A stretch of DNA of 64,000 bases from Heligmosomoides polygyrus polygyrus (GCA_947396885.1 OX377202.1:58740034-58804033), one strand, 5' to 3'. Positions 22,333 through 37,809 are shown, counted from the first letter of the stretch. Numbers and translations: made by a program. The notes: generated by a model from the letters alone, not told the origin.

Positions 22333-22748
22333 AGTTTCTTGCCTTCAAGCATTTTTACAAGCGTGTATGGTAGTTTTCCTCGCTATTTAATTAAATACGT
22401 ATCATAATTCAGAACAAAAGGTCATTTCGAAGATAAATTATGGCGTGCAAAAAAACCGGCAGCAATGGAGACCGAACCAACGACGTCGCACCTGATGGAG
22501 GAGCACTACCTCTACGCCACCGCCGCAGCTGGTGGCCCCCTCTTACGGGGCCCCGATGACTCACCATTCTCGCGCCAGGTGCATCGCACGGCCTGCCTGT
22601 TGTGAGCCCCCGATTTCGGCAGGCCATAACTCTCTCAGGAATTTCATTTTGCAATTTTGACAGCCATATTCGTAATCAGCATTCCGAGCTGTTTCTAATG
22701 ATCCTGGTCTCATCTTGAAATTCCATGGGAGGTCGAAACCCTTCCCTA
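22333..22748 (+). repeat. Inverted gag duplication, right arm
   Basis: Mirror of 21117-21533 across a spacer of about 800 bp. It restarts the Gag reading (ATGGCGTGCAAAAAAACCGG at 22440) but loses frame within about 70 codons. Confidence 0.85.
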
Positions 22749-23132
22749 GTTAGTATCCAGGCACTGTTCTAACCGAGTTGTTGTTGTGAGCTGCGCGACC
22801 CTCAAAATATCGAGTCCCCCTTCCTCTATGTCACTTTGGGGTGCGTTCTGTCTTGGCTCGGCTAGCAGCTGCTCAAGGACAATTTTGACGTTCTCCCACG
22901 GCAACCTAGTTTGCCCTTGCACTGCCTCCACTACCTCATTTCGTATTGGGTCACTAGCTCTAAAATGCCTGCTCAAAACGGATTCACACTCTATGTCTAT
23001 TGCCAAAATATACTGCTGGAATCGTTTCCAGAGTCGCTGCTTTTCTTTCTCTCGACTTACTTGCGACATGTCGTGCGCTTGATACTCCGTTTCCACCTCT
23101 CGGTCGTCGCTCGTCTGGCGCCGTGATCGCAA
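22746..23132 (-). pseudogene. Gag N-terminal fragment, second family
   Basis: The 128-codon minus ORF is highly charged and helical (SREKEKQRLWKRFQQYILAI, then LPWENVKIVLEQLLAEP), as in the N-terminal region of nematode LTR-element Gag proteins. No catalytic domain. The call rests on composition and on its position between other gag fragments; a short coiled-coil host exon is an alternative. Confidence 0.45.
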
Positions 23133-23142
23133 CAGCGCCTCC

Positions 23143-24185
23143 TCCGAAAGCTCTTGCGGTGGCCCGCCATCGGCAAACCGAGGATATTGAAAAGTTCTTT
23201 GGCATCAATGATGAGGGCGGCCATCTTCTGACAGACCGCAAAAAGGCGTTGAAGCGATGGCGTGATTACTTTGAGGAAATTTCCACTATGGAATTTCCTC
23301 ATCCGGCCATCCCTTCTGTGGCTTCTGTTCACGGTCTCCTATAAGAGAGATGCGAATAAGAGAGAAGGAAGCAGCTGTGATTTCTGGTGTGCGGTTACCG
23401 ACAGTTACGACTGTCGATGAAAGTTGGACGAAAGCAACCGACGCGATACGCCAAGCTGCAAGGTCGGAACTCGGCACTACGAAGCCTGGACGACGCAAGG
23501 TCGACAGGCAGACATGGCTGTGGACGGACGATGTAAAAGCGAAGGTTCGAGAGAAGTCGCTGTATCATGTGTTTCTCGGCGACAGAACAGCCGACAACTG
23601 GCAAGAGTATCAGAGGGCGAAGAAAGCTGCAAAGAAAGGAGTGGCTGTTGCGAGAGCCACTCATTATGGTGATGTCTACCGAAAACTGGAGTCACGCGAT
23701 GGTGAGCGGTGTTTGTACCGACTTGATAAGACCCGCCATCGCCAAACCGAGCATATTGAAAAGTTCTTTGGCATCAGTGATGAGAGCGGTCATCTTCTGA
23801 TAGACCGCAAAAAGGCGCAGAACGATGGCTTGATTACATCCCTTCTGGCTTCTGTTCACGGTCTCCTTCATAAAATCACCGTGGAGGAAACAGAAGTGGC
23901 TCTGAAGAAGGTGAAGCCAAGGCGACAGGACCGGATGATCTGGCAGCCGATGTTTGACGTCGAAGCTCTGGTACCCTGAGTGGTTGGCTGAGTTCTTCAA
24001 CCAGGTAGTAAAGGAGAGGAAAGTACCGGAGTGTTGGCACAACAGTACGACGATTCCGATTTGGGAGAAGAAGGGCAGTCCTGCAGACTGCTCCAATTAC
24101 CGTTCTATTCGCTTGCTTTCGCACAGCATGAAGATCTTCGAGCGAATCCTCGACAGACGAATTCGTGAAATCGTCAAGCTAGTGC
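23143..24185 (+). pseudogene. RTE-type LINE fragment, endonuclease to RT linker
   Basis: The + strand encodes the region between endonuclease and reverse transcriptase of RTE LINEs: VDRQTWLWTDDVKAKVREKS, NWQEYQRAKKAAKKGVAVAR, then RHRQTEHIEKFFGISDESGH, ITVEETEVALKKVKP and, after a frame change, WLAEFFNQVVKERKVPECWH and NYRSIRLLSHSMKIFERILD at the start of the RT. A second copy of the IEKFFGIN..RWRDYFEEIS segment sits upstream at 23155-23345, so the fragment is internally duplicated. Ends near 24185 before the catalytic palm. Confidence 0.85.
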
Positions 24186-24239
24186 CTAGCATCGATCGAC
24201 AACCACATGCGCATTTGATACGTATCGATCTTTTTTTCA

Positions 24240-24515
24240 AATTCAAATTCAAATTTACGCTTGGCGCCAGCACGGGATCCGCAAGTCCATAAATAGTGCA
24301 CGGTCGCGCGCTGACTCATTCCCTTGCTCGGCTGCTCTCTCGTCCGGTCTCTCCCTGTTCGTTCCTTGTGCTCGCATATCCGTGTTTTTGTAAGTTCCGA
24401 TAAAGTGCTGAAGGCTCGTCTGTTTGTTTCCTTCGGCGTGTGCACTCGCTTCGGTACCTGGAGGTGACCATACATGAGGCCAATCCTCCCCTTGTTTGCT
24501 TCAGCTGGTGACGAC
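24240..24515 (+). mobile_element. Possible LTR 3' part with TGGTGACGA primer-binding-like site
   Basis: The stretch has a TATA-like word (CCATAAATAGTG at 24289), C/T-rich text and an end in TTCA, followed two bases on by TGGTGACGAC at 24506. A TGGTGACGA-type word next to an LTR end is a common tRNA primer site in Gypsy elements. No second LTR copy was found, so this is tentative. Confidence 0.35.
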
Positions 24516-24519
24516 ATTT

Positions 24520-25040
24520 CCCAGCTAATTGTTTTTTGGCGGTGATAATACTCCCGCTAGCGCAACTCTACCGCGGTGACTTAATTCATCGTGGTGAATA
24601 TAAAGAGAAGCACGAGAGTTGAATATCGACTGAGTCCTCTCTTGGTCACCAAGAAGAGTGTGCATAGCAAAGTCGTACCTGTACTCGAGCGATCGATATC
24701 ATCGCCTGGCGTGAAGGTGACAAGGAAAATTTTGTGCTTTGCAGAAAGCATGACCTCTGAACTGTCTGAAGATAGTGCCGACGTTGAAGGGATGTTGAGG
24801 ATGGATGGAGGGAGAGCTGGACGGCTTCATATCGAAGAACTACTTATCTGATAGATTAAAGAAGGTAGACCAAGGTTCGAAATTGCTAAGGTTGTTAAAT
24901 ACCTCTTTTCACTGCCGAGAAGGCTGCACAAGCAGAGCAGCTGCTTGAAGTGAGTGATCTTGGCTTAATGACTCTCTAAGGTCGCGCGAAGCGCGCAGGT
25001 GCGAGACACGCCGACAGGCGTGTCGGAGCACTTGTATATA
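24520..25040. other. Unassigned stretch after the LTR-like end
   Basis: The ORF 24591-24851 (starting VNIKRSTRVEYRLSPLL) could be the start of a retroelement Gag, but no domain is recognised. Confidence 0.3.
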
Positions 25041-25044
25041 TATA

Positions 25045-26317
25045 TTAGGTTGTCCCAGAAGTCCCCGCCATTTTTTTCAACGATTCACTGCAGATTTCGC
25101 CGGCGGTCTCTTGCATAGCACTGCATAGCTTTCGAAAGAGAATGATTTGCTCTATCAGAGCATGTATTGCATTTCTTTTTTCATCATGAAATTTGTCAAT
25201 TTTTAGGTCGATGAAATGAAAAGTGAAAGAAGTGAAAAGTGAAAAAAGTGGAAAGTAGCCATTTGCGCAGTTTGTTCTCCGCTTAGGTTTGTAATTTTTT
25301 GCGCAGTTTTTTATAGCACTTGGAAGACAATGTTCTGTACTACAAGAATATGTGTTGGTCCTACTTTCTCACTTGCCCTTTATTGATTTTTAGTCCATCA
25401 AATTGGGAATTCCGACTTTTCCGTCCGAATTTTTACCAAAACTCCGGTTCTGCGGTTGGACTTTTTTGCTTGGTGTCATATGTCGTTTGGAAGAGGATGT
25501 CTTGCTCAGTAAGAATTTGTGGGCGCTACTAGTGAACGAGGGGGGGGGCAGTCCATCAGTACTCGAAAAAGTTACGGGTTTTACCCGTTTTAAAGGCCCC
25601 TCTCGGTGCAACTTGCATGACACGTACGTACGCGTACAATGGGGGAAATCCACGTCACCAAACCCGACTGCTACGCTCTAGGCGGTCGAAACCAAGGACT
25701 GCTCTCTTCGTCCACGTGTTGCGCCAATTTGTGTCGCGTTTATTGGCTCACGCTGATTTCTGTCGAATATCAACAACACAAGAAGGAGAAGGAGTTGTTG
25801 GTGAAGACGATTTTTCTCTTTTTGGTATTTTGTTGATATTCAAAAGAAATCAATAAACGCGACACACATTCTTATAGAGCAAGACATTCTCTTTCGAATG
25901 ACATATAACACCAACCCAAAAAGTCCAAACACAGAGCAGGAGCTGTCGGCAAAAATAACCATCCTCCTTCGGACGTCCCAATTTGATGACCTAAAAATTA
26001 ATAATGGACAAATGAGCAAATAGAGCTAACACATATTCTTGTAGTACAGAACATTATCTTCCAAATGCTCGAAAAAACTGCGCAAAAAATTACAAACCTA
26101 AGCGGAGAGAACAAGTGCGCAAATGGCTACTTTTCACTTTTTCACTTTTCACTTCAACGACCTAAAAATTGAAAAAATTCATGATGAAGAAAGAAATGCA
26201 ATACAAGTTCTGACAGAGCAAATCATTCTCTTTCGAAAGCTATGCAGTGCTATGCAAGAGACCGCCGGCGAAATCTGCAGTGAATCGTTGAAAAAAACAG
26301 TGAAGACTTATGGGACA

Positions 26318-26322
<5 letters not shown>
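25045..26322. mobile_element. 1.28-kb foldback with mariner-like ends
   Basis: The left end TTAGGTTGTCCCAGAAGTCC and the right end mirror GGGACAACCTTA lie in TA-rich flanks. Arms 25045-25520 and 25868-26322 are reverse complements over about 460 bp, with the shared word GATTTCGCCGGCGGTCTCTT. A smaller inverted pair (GTCGCGTTTATTG / CAATAAACGCGAC) lies near the centre. No transposase is encoded. The TTAGGTTGT start matches mariner ends, including that of the decayed mariner at 31.3-32.3 kb, which is a plausible mobiliser family. Confidence 0.85.

Positions 26323-26357
<35 letters not shown>
26323..26357. repeat. (TA)n microsatellite
   Basis: Alternating TA at the right end of the 25045-26322 foldback, mirroring the shorter TA tract at its left end (25035-25044). 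Confidence 0.95.
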
Positions 26358-26360
<3 letters not shown>

Positions 26361-26421
26361 AAAATTGTGTAACACAGAACCATGATAGAAATTTAAACCA
26401 GCATTTACTATCACACTACAA

Positions 26422-27175
26422 TTAATATAAAACATTGGCGCTTAATATGCGGAATCTCATGGATGGGCTAAATGCGTGGAGAATCCGCTTGCAGAGCTTT
26501 TGGTATTCTGCTCCCGCCCTGTGAATGAAGAAAGCCGTTCTCACTGAAATCTTGGCCAGGGGTAGAAAGATCTTTTGGATGTCGCCTTTGATAGAGGAAA
26601 TGCGGATTATGAAGTAGGAACCACTGAGATGAACTCGATCAGTCACAATTTTCGCACTATGGCTACATCAATGATTCTTCTTCTACATTCCAGAGTTGTT
26701 AGCCCTAGGACCACATTACGTTGGGTGTCACCGGGTATGCCTCTATAGTCAAAATTACCAGTTCTTAATAGGGTTTTACTTGTGAAACTAAATTGTACTC
26801 CTTCCAACTGATTAATCAGTCTCTTTTTCTTTGGATTAAATATGGTGGTACCACATTCCAGGATAGGTCTAATATACGATGTGTACGCTTTGAGTAGGTT
26901 CTCGGGATTTTTGGTGTATAAGCAGCGAAAGAGCCTGTACAGTTGCGCGTAGGCGTTGTTCACAGTTTTGTTACAGTGACTATCAAACTCAAGCTTATTG
27001 TTGTAGGAGAATCCCAAATCAGTTACCTCAGTTACAACAGATAGGTCATATCCATCGAGATAGTAAGCTGACCGGTCAGGAGACAGTCCCATGCGCAGTA
27101 GCTTGGTCTTGGTTTGAGAGATGGGAAATTCCTAGGTTTTGGACCAATTTAAGAGCGCATCAAGGGCTTTCTGCA
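26422..27175 (-). pseudogene. CR1-type LINE, C-terminal reverse transcriptase part
   Basis: The minus strand encodes the thumb and C-terminal region of a CR1-like RT: GYDLSVVTEVTDLGFSYNNK, YTSYIRPILECGTTIFNPKK, LINQLEGVQFSFTSK, then ECRRRIIDVAIVRKL and, after a stop/frame change, HLSGSYFIIRISSIKGD, AFFIHRAGAEYQKL and an ending typical of CR1 ORF2. The catalytic palm is absent (5'-truncated, as LINEs often are). Its 3' flank word AAAAATTGTGTAACACAGAA (26362) recurs at 39622, likely another 3' end of the same family. Confidence 0.8.
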
Positions 27176-27406
27176 TCTGCTCACTTGTTACTCAACCAGG
27201 TTTACGGTGTATCGTTATGTCGGAATGAGAGAGTTTTTACCTGTAAAAAAGACGGATTAATATATTTTTTAATGGAAACTTCGTTACTACGTATAGATCT
27301 TAGTGAACACGCTTTCATAGCAGCAGCTTTCGGCACCTCAAATGTTCTTATGTTGGAAAACATAACTGCAGGCCTAATTTTCGAAAGAGAAAGCTTGCAA
27401 CGTCAG

Positions 27407-31099
<3,693 letters not shown>

Positions 31100-31262
31100 C
31101 ATAAATTGTATTTTCGAAATGTGTATGGCATTTATAATTCCCTACAAGGGTAACGCGTGATGTGACGGTTTATCATCGAGCATCTCAATGTCAATGCTTA
31201 TCTCTTTTAATTGCTGATAGTGACAGCTGATAACGATTTGTTAGCCTTTTTACGGCCAGAGT

Positions 31263-31268
31263 AATAAA
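31263..31268 (+). promoter_or_regulatory. AATAAA poly(A) signal of the MYST gene
   Basis: Canonical AATAAA about 165 bp after the TGA stop at 31097-31099, with no intervening ORF. Probable cleavage signal. Confidence 0.6.
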
Positions 31269-31332
31269 GCGCTTACTTTACAATGTACTTCAGTTTGTTC
31301 TCTGCGCTTGCCATCTGCGCGACCAGTTAAGT

Positions 31333-32332
31333 CTACCTTCGAACCTTATGGTATTTTCTTCGTGGGTCCTTATCTGTTTCTGTTTGTTCCCTCCTTTCGT
31401 CGTGAGTCACTTCGGTAATACGTAGATAAGTAATTCGGATGCATTTGAAAGCGTTATCGTGCAAATAAGTCCGACCGCCTCTGTTGACCAATGCTGGCTG
31501 AAGTTGACGCAATTTCCGGTGCATTTCGTCGATTTCCTAACAGTAGGACTCTGCTGTAATCGCTTGTTGCCAAAAAGTTGTAATGGATCACACCAGCCGC
31601 CGACCACCACACAGTAACCATTACCTTTTTTGGTGGAGGTTCGCCTTTGGGAAATGCGTCGGCGGTTGGTCAGCGTCCAGCCGCTCTCCGGAACGTTTCC
31701 TGTTATCATACAGAATCCACTTTCCATCACAAGTGATGATTCGATCCAAAAACGGGTCAATCTTGTTGCGTAAAAGTAGAGGAGAACAAATCTCGAAACG
31801 TGACAATTTTTGCCGCTCTCTCAACTTGTGGGACACCCACTTTTCGAGCTTTTCCGCCTCCCCAAAGCGTTTCAAGGCATCCGCAACAGCAGTTTTACTG
31901 ACGTCTGGCTCTTCCGCGAACTGTTTAGGATGGTTCAGCTTCCGCAAATTCCTTCAACTCGTCGTCCAGGATTGCTCTAGGTCGACCGCTACAGGGGTCG
32001 TCTTCGAGTGTGAAATCTTCGGTCCGAAATTTACTGAATCACTGGCGCGCAGTGCTTTCTCCATCACTAGTAGGCCCCCACACTTGATTGCGGATTGTCC
32101 TAATTTGAAGTCAAAATAAAATATCGTTCGGAATTGCTCCTTCGACAGATTTCAATTAGCCCTTCAGGAAAAATATAAAACAACGTTGAAACATTATTTA
32201 GTCAGATAGAGCGAAACATTCTGCATAGAAAGTAGCATTAATGTGCAATGCAAGTTGAATCTTTACTTAATAATAGATGAATGAAAAATAGTAACACAAA
32301 GCGCTGAGAACTTTACGGACAACCTAATACTC
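31333..32332 (-). mobile_element. 5' part of a mariner, truncated inside the catalytic core
   Basis: The transposon start TTAGGTTGTCCGTAAAGTTC is read from 32332 on the minus strand. The transposase pieces are NHPKQFAEEPDVSKTAVADA (helix-turn-helix), KLEKWVSHKLRERQKLSRFE, DPFLDRIITCDGKWILYDNR with the first catalytic Asp (CDGK, usually GDEK), and MHRKLRQLQPALVNRGG then LHDNA with the second Asp. After LHDNA the similarity stops, and neither the third Asp block nor the 3' inverted repeat is present. Frame changes interrupt the coding. It lies just past the 3' end of the MYST gene. Confidence 0.8.
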
Positions 32333-32340
32333 TCGTGATA

Positions 32341-33330
32341 CTAAATACGATGAGCCTCACCACGGCCTTTGTATGTGGTCGATCGTGTTGAATTCCCTCT
32401 GAAATCTTGTTTGTTTGGTTGTCCTTCGTCCAGCGTTCTGTTGGGCCTACTCAGGATGACTCGAGGGAACAGCTTGTAAGCCTTGTACAGCTGGACGGTC
32501 CTGCTGGTCTTCCACTGAGATGTGACCTTGCGCTCCGACAGGTAGCGTGTGAAGAGCCGCGCCAGGGTGTTGATGAGCGCTGGCGGGTTGTTCTTCAGGT
32601 GTTCGGACCTGATCCTGTCAGGACCGGGTGCTGTACGTTTCTTCACCAACGAGATGGCGTGTCGGATCTCGGAAGGGAGAACAGAGGGGACGACGTATCC
32701 ATCCTTCGGAAGATGGCGTGGGGCAGGTGGACGTGGCTATCGAAGAGATTGGAGTAGAAGTCGTGGATGACCTTCTCCATGGTCCTTCTGGAAGAGGTGA
32801 CGGTTCCGTCAGGACGTCGGAGAGCGGTCATCTTGTTCTTGAAGTTGGCGAAGTTCCGGCGGGCATTGCGGATGCTCAAACCTGCCTTTGCTGCTTCAGC
32901 CAACACTTCCGCCCTTCTCTCCTTAAGATCCTTCTTTATCGCGGCTCTGCATAGTTTTGCAAGCTCGGACGTCATTTGGTAGTTGCCTGACGCTCGTGCT
33001 GCAACACGTTGGGGTACCAGCTCGAGAGTTTCAGGAGGCAGACGCCTCTTGGTGGTCTTCAAACTCTGCTCCCTTAGAACTATCGCGGACATGGTCACGA
33101 AATGGTTGTATTCCTCGTCGATGTTGCGGATGACGGCGTCTTCCCAAAGGCGTGCAAAAAAGCATAAAGGCTCCTGTTGATGGCGTTCTTGGCTCCTCTT
33201 TTGAATTTCGCGGTCTTCTCTCCGCGAAAAGGGGAACGCCGCGCGAAGGAGGTGGTAGTCCGATCCCGTGTAGAACTCGGGACACGGAGACGTCGGTCAG
33301 GCAGTACAATATTAGGACACATGCATTCAT
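32341..33330 (-). pseudogene. RTE-type LINE fragment (linker and start of RT)
   Basis: The minus strand reads LKTTKRRLPPETLELVPQRV, ELAKLCRAAIKKDLKERRAE, ALRRPDGTVTSSRRTMEKVI, FYSNLFDSHVHLPH, then KKRTAPGPDRIRSEHLKN, FTRYLSERKVTSQWK and RTLDEGQPNKQ, the RTE RT fingers region. About 15 residues are deleted between TVQLYK and YKLFPRV. Upstream pieces to 33330 are the endonuclease-RT linker in shifted frames. Truncated before the palm catalytic Asp. This sequence type is abundant in hookworm genomes. Confidence 0.85.
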
Positions 33331-33339
33331 TCATTCACT

Positions 33340-33588
33340 TCCGTTACTGTACATCGACTAGTTAACAGATGATATGTTTTCGTGGTTTAGTTTATTCGAA
33401 AAGATGTTTACGAGTAGGAATTGCGAATGCAACGCCAGGGGGAACAAATGCATTGTCGTCATCCGGTTAAGACCACGCTGCTTACAGTTTCTTCATATTT
33501 TTCAGACTGTTCAATGCTTAGTTTTTGTTCTTTTCATGTAGGCCTTACAGGGTTGTTTAGATGTTCAGCGCCACTTCATCTTCTAGAT

Positions 33589-33623
<35 letters not shown>

Positions 33624-34900
33624 CTGCACTCAAAGGTGCGCATAACCTTGGTCACATCGTTAACTAAGTCTGAAACCAGATCCCGTACTAACAAAAAAAG
33701 CGAAAAATAAACAAAACACAAACAAATTGCTAAAAAAGAAGATAACGAAAGGAGAAACAAATCAAATGCACTGGCAAGCGATGCGGAAAGGTGAATTGCT
33801 AAAAGAGTGCTCTAAATACTTCTGTTCAAAACACTAGAAATCCATTTGTCCTTTTTCCTTGCCGTGCCTTCATTTTACACTTAAAAGCTGTGAAATCTAG
33901 AGCACAATGAGATGGTGTGGTTATGTAGTCACCACTGAAGTCTATATGTACTACAAAGCAATTCCTTTAACAAAATTTGCGGTGTCGAAGCATATGCATT
34001 GTTGGAAGGCAGGTTCGGCAATGTGTTAAAATAGCACACAGAAAGTAGAATGAATCGGTTTTGTATAAGCAGCTCAGCTATAGCGTGGTCCTTTATATGC
34101 AAACCACACTCGAGCAACATTATTGGCTGGTCAACATCTAGGCGTCAGGTTGTAGCCTTACGTACTCAGGCGAAGCAATGCTTCTTTCAGTGACAGCCAT
34201 TGTCGCTACTATAGCCGCAACTGGATGACATAAAAACCGAATAAGCCTGTAGAGCGGAACATTTTTTAGATTGTGGTTTTTAGAGTTTTAGAAAACTTCC
34301 AGAAACCCTCGTCTTGCTTCCTAATTCACAAGGATAACATACTTGGAGATTCCGTGGAGGTTCCTTGGAGCGACCCTATCCGTATAACAGATTTCGACTC
34401 TCAATGGTTAATGTGAATAATTCGAGTGCGGGAATGTAGTATGCATCTGCACATTTATACCAAGCAATGTAACATCTCATCGAGTGTTCATAGAAAATGA
34501 GGTGGAGCGAGTAAGGCATTGGCAATGTTCGCCATCAACATTTTAGGGCACAGTGTTCAGTGCTGTCGTTCATTTAATATGTGATACCAACATACTAACG
34601 CTACTTAGGTTGTTCATTGCTTTGATGCTTTCTATATGACTGAATACGTTGTTCAATCATACAAATCGCAGCGGAACTAGGAATCAGAATGACCTTTTTT
34701 TCTTCCTCAGCGTTTGTCCCGCTTGGAATAAGAATGACTAGTTGAAGAAAACCTCCAGCTCAGACGAGTTGTGAGAGTGCACGATTTCCACATATTTAGG
34801 ACCTTCTTATGATTTTATTATTATACTAAGCAGTTAGCTGAGTGAATAAAAAGCGAGCAAGCAAATAAAAAAAGTTGCTGAGATCGCGTAGTTCACTGGA
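33340..34900. other. Intergenic stretch without recognised gene
   Basis: Between the two host genes. Apart from the (ATTT)n tract at 33587-33623, no domain, RNA gene or paired repeat was found. Confidence 0.45.
33587..33623. repeat. (ATTT)n microsatellite
   Basis: About nine uninterrupted ATTT units. Confidence 0.95.
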
Positions 34901-34970
34901 AGTCACCAACTCAGACACTTGTTGCGTCCGAGCCGCGTCCCATTACCGTCTCGTGAATTTCCTACATCGC

Positions 34971-35036
34971 GGACGGGACGCTAGTCGGACGTGGACGGGC
35001 CGCTAGTGGAACGCGGGCGGGACGCTAGTCGGACGC
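34971..35036 (+). repeat. 22-bp GC-rich tandem repeat, three units
   Basis: The unit GGACGGGACGCTAGTCGGAC plus two bases is repeated three times with one to three changes per unit, then a partial fourth. Directly upstream of hAT-like copy B. Confidence 0.8.
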
Positions 35037-35086
35037 GGCTGAGACGCAAAATGCGGATGAGCTCGCGTTCTTCGTTGCGTCCCATT

Positions 35087-36871
35087 CAGGGGTGTGCGTT
35101 TAACGATTAACGATTTACCGATTTACCGGATCTACCGGCATTTTTCGTTAAAACTTTTTAACGAAATTTAACGACGAAAAATTCCGTTAAATTGGATTAA
35201 CGACATTTTATAACCATTTTTAAAATTTTGCTTCTTCTCCATTTAAATGCATTTTGGACTTTTTTGAATGAGCTTTCGCAGTGGTTCGAGGAAATCTTAT
35301 GCTTACTTGAATCAGTGTAGGTAATCGATATTGTCCTCGAGTTTCAAGAATTGTTGGCATTTTCATTGCTCCTTGACCAACTTATCTGAGTGGCGTCCAC
35401 TTTTCTACCCTGACGTTCGGTGCATTTCGACTTGCTGGTCCGTTTCTTGCGTTTGATTGCTACATATTAGTTCTTCATAATTACCAATCATTCAGTTTTC
35501 CACAGTTTTTTATGATATTTGTTTCATAAGTGGGTTAAAAAGGCATAGAAAACACGAAGAAAACGCTACAAAACACAAACTGTGCAAAAAAAAAGAAGCA
35601 CAAGAAACGAAACAAGGGAAGAGATGGGTTCCTTCCCTCTTCTCCGCAAGCTTATTGGAAAGTTGGAGGAGTTTTTCGTGCAGCATCAGCCGGTGACTGT
35701 AGAACTACATCAAGCCAATTTTGAGCCTCGTCTAATTGATAGAGCGTGGCTACGGGTACTGTCTTTGTTTCGCTTTTACTGAATTTTACGCCGTGCATGT
35801 CAATGATTTTTCTTAACTATTTCGTCCTCTTCAAGGACTTTCTTTGCAGTTTCCTTTCGGAGAAGCACAGCCAGTATACACGAGAAACAGTGAAATATGT
35901 AGCTAAAAGCACTAGAATTACATAAAAAGATATGAAGTCGATGAACAATCTCTGTCATTTATTATACAGGTTAGTATAAAATTTTTTTAAAGATTTACGG
36001 AAAAGGTATATCTTTGAAGGTGCAGGTCCGGCTTTAGCAAGTAGTTTATTTATGTGTATCTATGGGTTTTTTCGTCTAATTTACGAATTTACTATAAAAC
36101 AGGTCGTTAATCCAAAATGTGCTCTACAAAAATGGGAAGAAATCGAAAGCTCAAAGCACATTCGAACCTCGAGCAGATGTGCTGTTCAGTGTGGAGCCAG
36201 GTCCTTCAAGAAAAAGATCTGAGTGGTCATTTGCTGAGAAGTCGTAAATAAGTGACAGACAGTTGCGAACTCTACTTGGAAGAATTAGGAAAGATAACAA
36301 CACTTCGTAAATATCCTAAAAAAACGGACTGTACCAAGGGATTCGCTGTGGTCGCTGCCTGATTGAATTCTCCATTAAACATTCTGTAGTTTCCCAAAAC
36401 AATTATGGCAGTATAGAAAAATATTCGGCTGCAAAAGTCTACTCAGCGAGCTCATGTTTTGTAAAAATTTGGGAAAAAAGAAAAAAGCTCAAAAACGTTG
36501 AGCCGTAATACAATGCACTTTGGATCTTCCCAGAAGATGGACGACTTCCCACCAGCTAAAGTAACCAGGCATAGTAAGTTGTTGCTGTTTGGTTTCAGAA
36601 TCTTAATGGTTCTTCTCGCTTATTTTGTTGATGATAGACTGTTGTTGTTTTAAGATGAAGACATTGTCATATAATTGTCATGCAGATGGATTTTAAAAAA
36701 TCAATCAAGAAAAAGATCTGGGTTTTTACATACAAAAATACAGCCAAACTGACTGCAGCTAAGAAACATTTTATTTAACGAGTTTACCGGATTTATCGAT
36801 TTTAACGCAAAAATTTTTTGTTAAAAAGTGATCGTTAAAAATTTACCGAAAAAAATTAATGCACACCCCTG
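35087..36871 (+). mobile_element. hAT-like non-autonomous element, copy B
   Basis: The ends CAGGGGTGTGCGTTTAACG and complement AATGCACACCCCTG are flanked by GTCCCATT (35079-35086) and GTCCCACT (36872-36879), 7 of 8 matching. The subterminal words are TTAACGATTTACCG rather than ACGATTTACG, so it is a distinct subfamily. The 66-codon ORF at 35582 has no domain. It lies between the two host genes. Confidence 0.85.
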
Positions 36872-36884
36872 GTCCCACTGTGCC

Positions 36885-37130
36885 ATGTGCTCTTGTGTCG
36901 GACGAGGTTCGTATGTGGGTCAACAACTGCCGGCTTGACGCGTACTTCGACGTTTTTGTCGCCTCCGTTGGCTCCGGAATTCACCGTTAGAGCGACATGA
37001 CGTCGGTACCAGCTCCAGTGGGTATTATTGTGCGACAACAGTTTAATAGCAATTTCTTATGCTGTTCTCTAGTGCTATACCACTAATACTGCTAATACTA
37101 TGAAACACTCCAGCAAATCTTTTGTTTTCC
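36885..37130 (-). repeat. Inverted pair, left arm
   Basis: Reverse complement of 37330-37570 at roughly 85-90 percent. Its minus strand keeps a 60-codon ORF (starting SHNNTHWSWYRR). The changes relative to the other arm are mostly amino-acid changing, so protein selection is unlikely. Confidence 0.8.
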
Positions 37131-37329
37131 GGCACGTTAGAAGCAATCAAAGACAGTTCCTTGAGGTAAAATAATGGATACCTCAACTCATTAGCAAAAT
37201 ATCCAAATTAATTCTACACTTGTCCAATTTTAAATTAACTGAGTGTCTAGTTTAACGTGAAAAATGCCCGGTTTAAAACGAAAAATGTCCACTATGAAGT
37301 GAAAATATACACGTATACTAGAGACTGGA

Positions 37330-37570
37330 AAACAACAAATTTGCTAGAGTGTTTAATAGTATTAAGAGCATTAGTGGTATAGCACTAGAGAACATTATAA
37401 AAAAGTGCTATTAAACTGTTGTCGCACAATAATACTCAATGGAGCTGGTACCGACGTCTTGTTGCTCTAACGGTGAATTCCGGAGCCACCGGAGACGACG
37501 AAAACGTCAAAGCACGCGTCAAGCCGGCAGTTGTTGACCCACGTGGGAACCTCGTCGATCGAGGTTTCCT
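37330..37570 (+). repeat. Inverted pair, right arm
   Basis: Mirror of 36885-37130 with a 200 bp spacer that holds degenerate 21-bp minisatellite units. Carries the matching ORF (SHNNTQWSWYRR). Confidence 0.8.
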
Positions 37571-37665
37571 CGTGCATAGAGTATGCATGGTGTTCAGATC
37601 AAAATCTATCTGAAATATCGCTATCACTTCGACGTAGTAAACTTAACTTAAAAAAAACTTAAGTT

Positions 37666-37807
37666 TAAGGCCTTTGTCATACCATCGCTCACCCCGAGCG
37701 AGGCCTGATGACATGCACCCATATCGATTCCATTGCACCGCCCGATCGATATGGGAGCATATCATTTGGCGTCGCTCGGGGTGAGCGATGGTATGACAAA
37801 GGCCTAA
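37666..37807. mobile_element. 142-bp MITE with 34-bp inverted repeats
   Basis: AGGCCTTTGTCATACCATCG continuing to CTCACCCCGAGCGA is mirrored exactly at the right end. The interior has no ORF. Fits a Tc1/mariner-type MITE. Confidence 0.85.
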
Positions 37808-37809
37808 GT

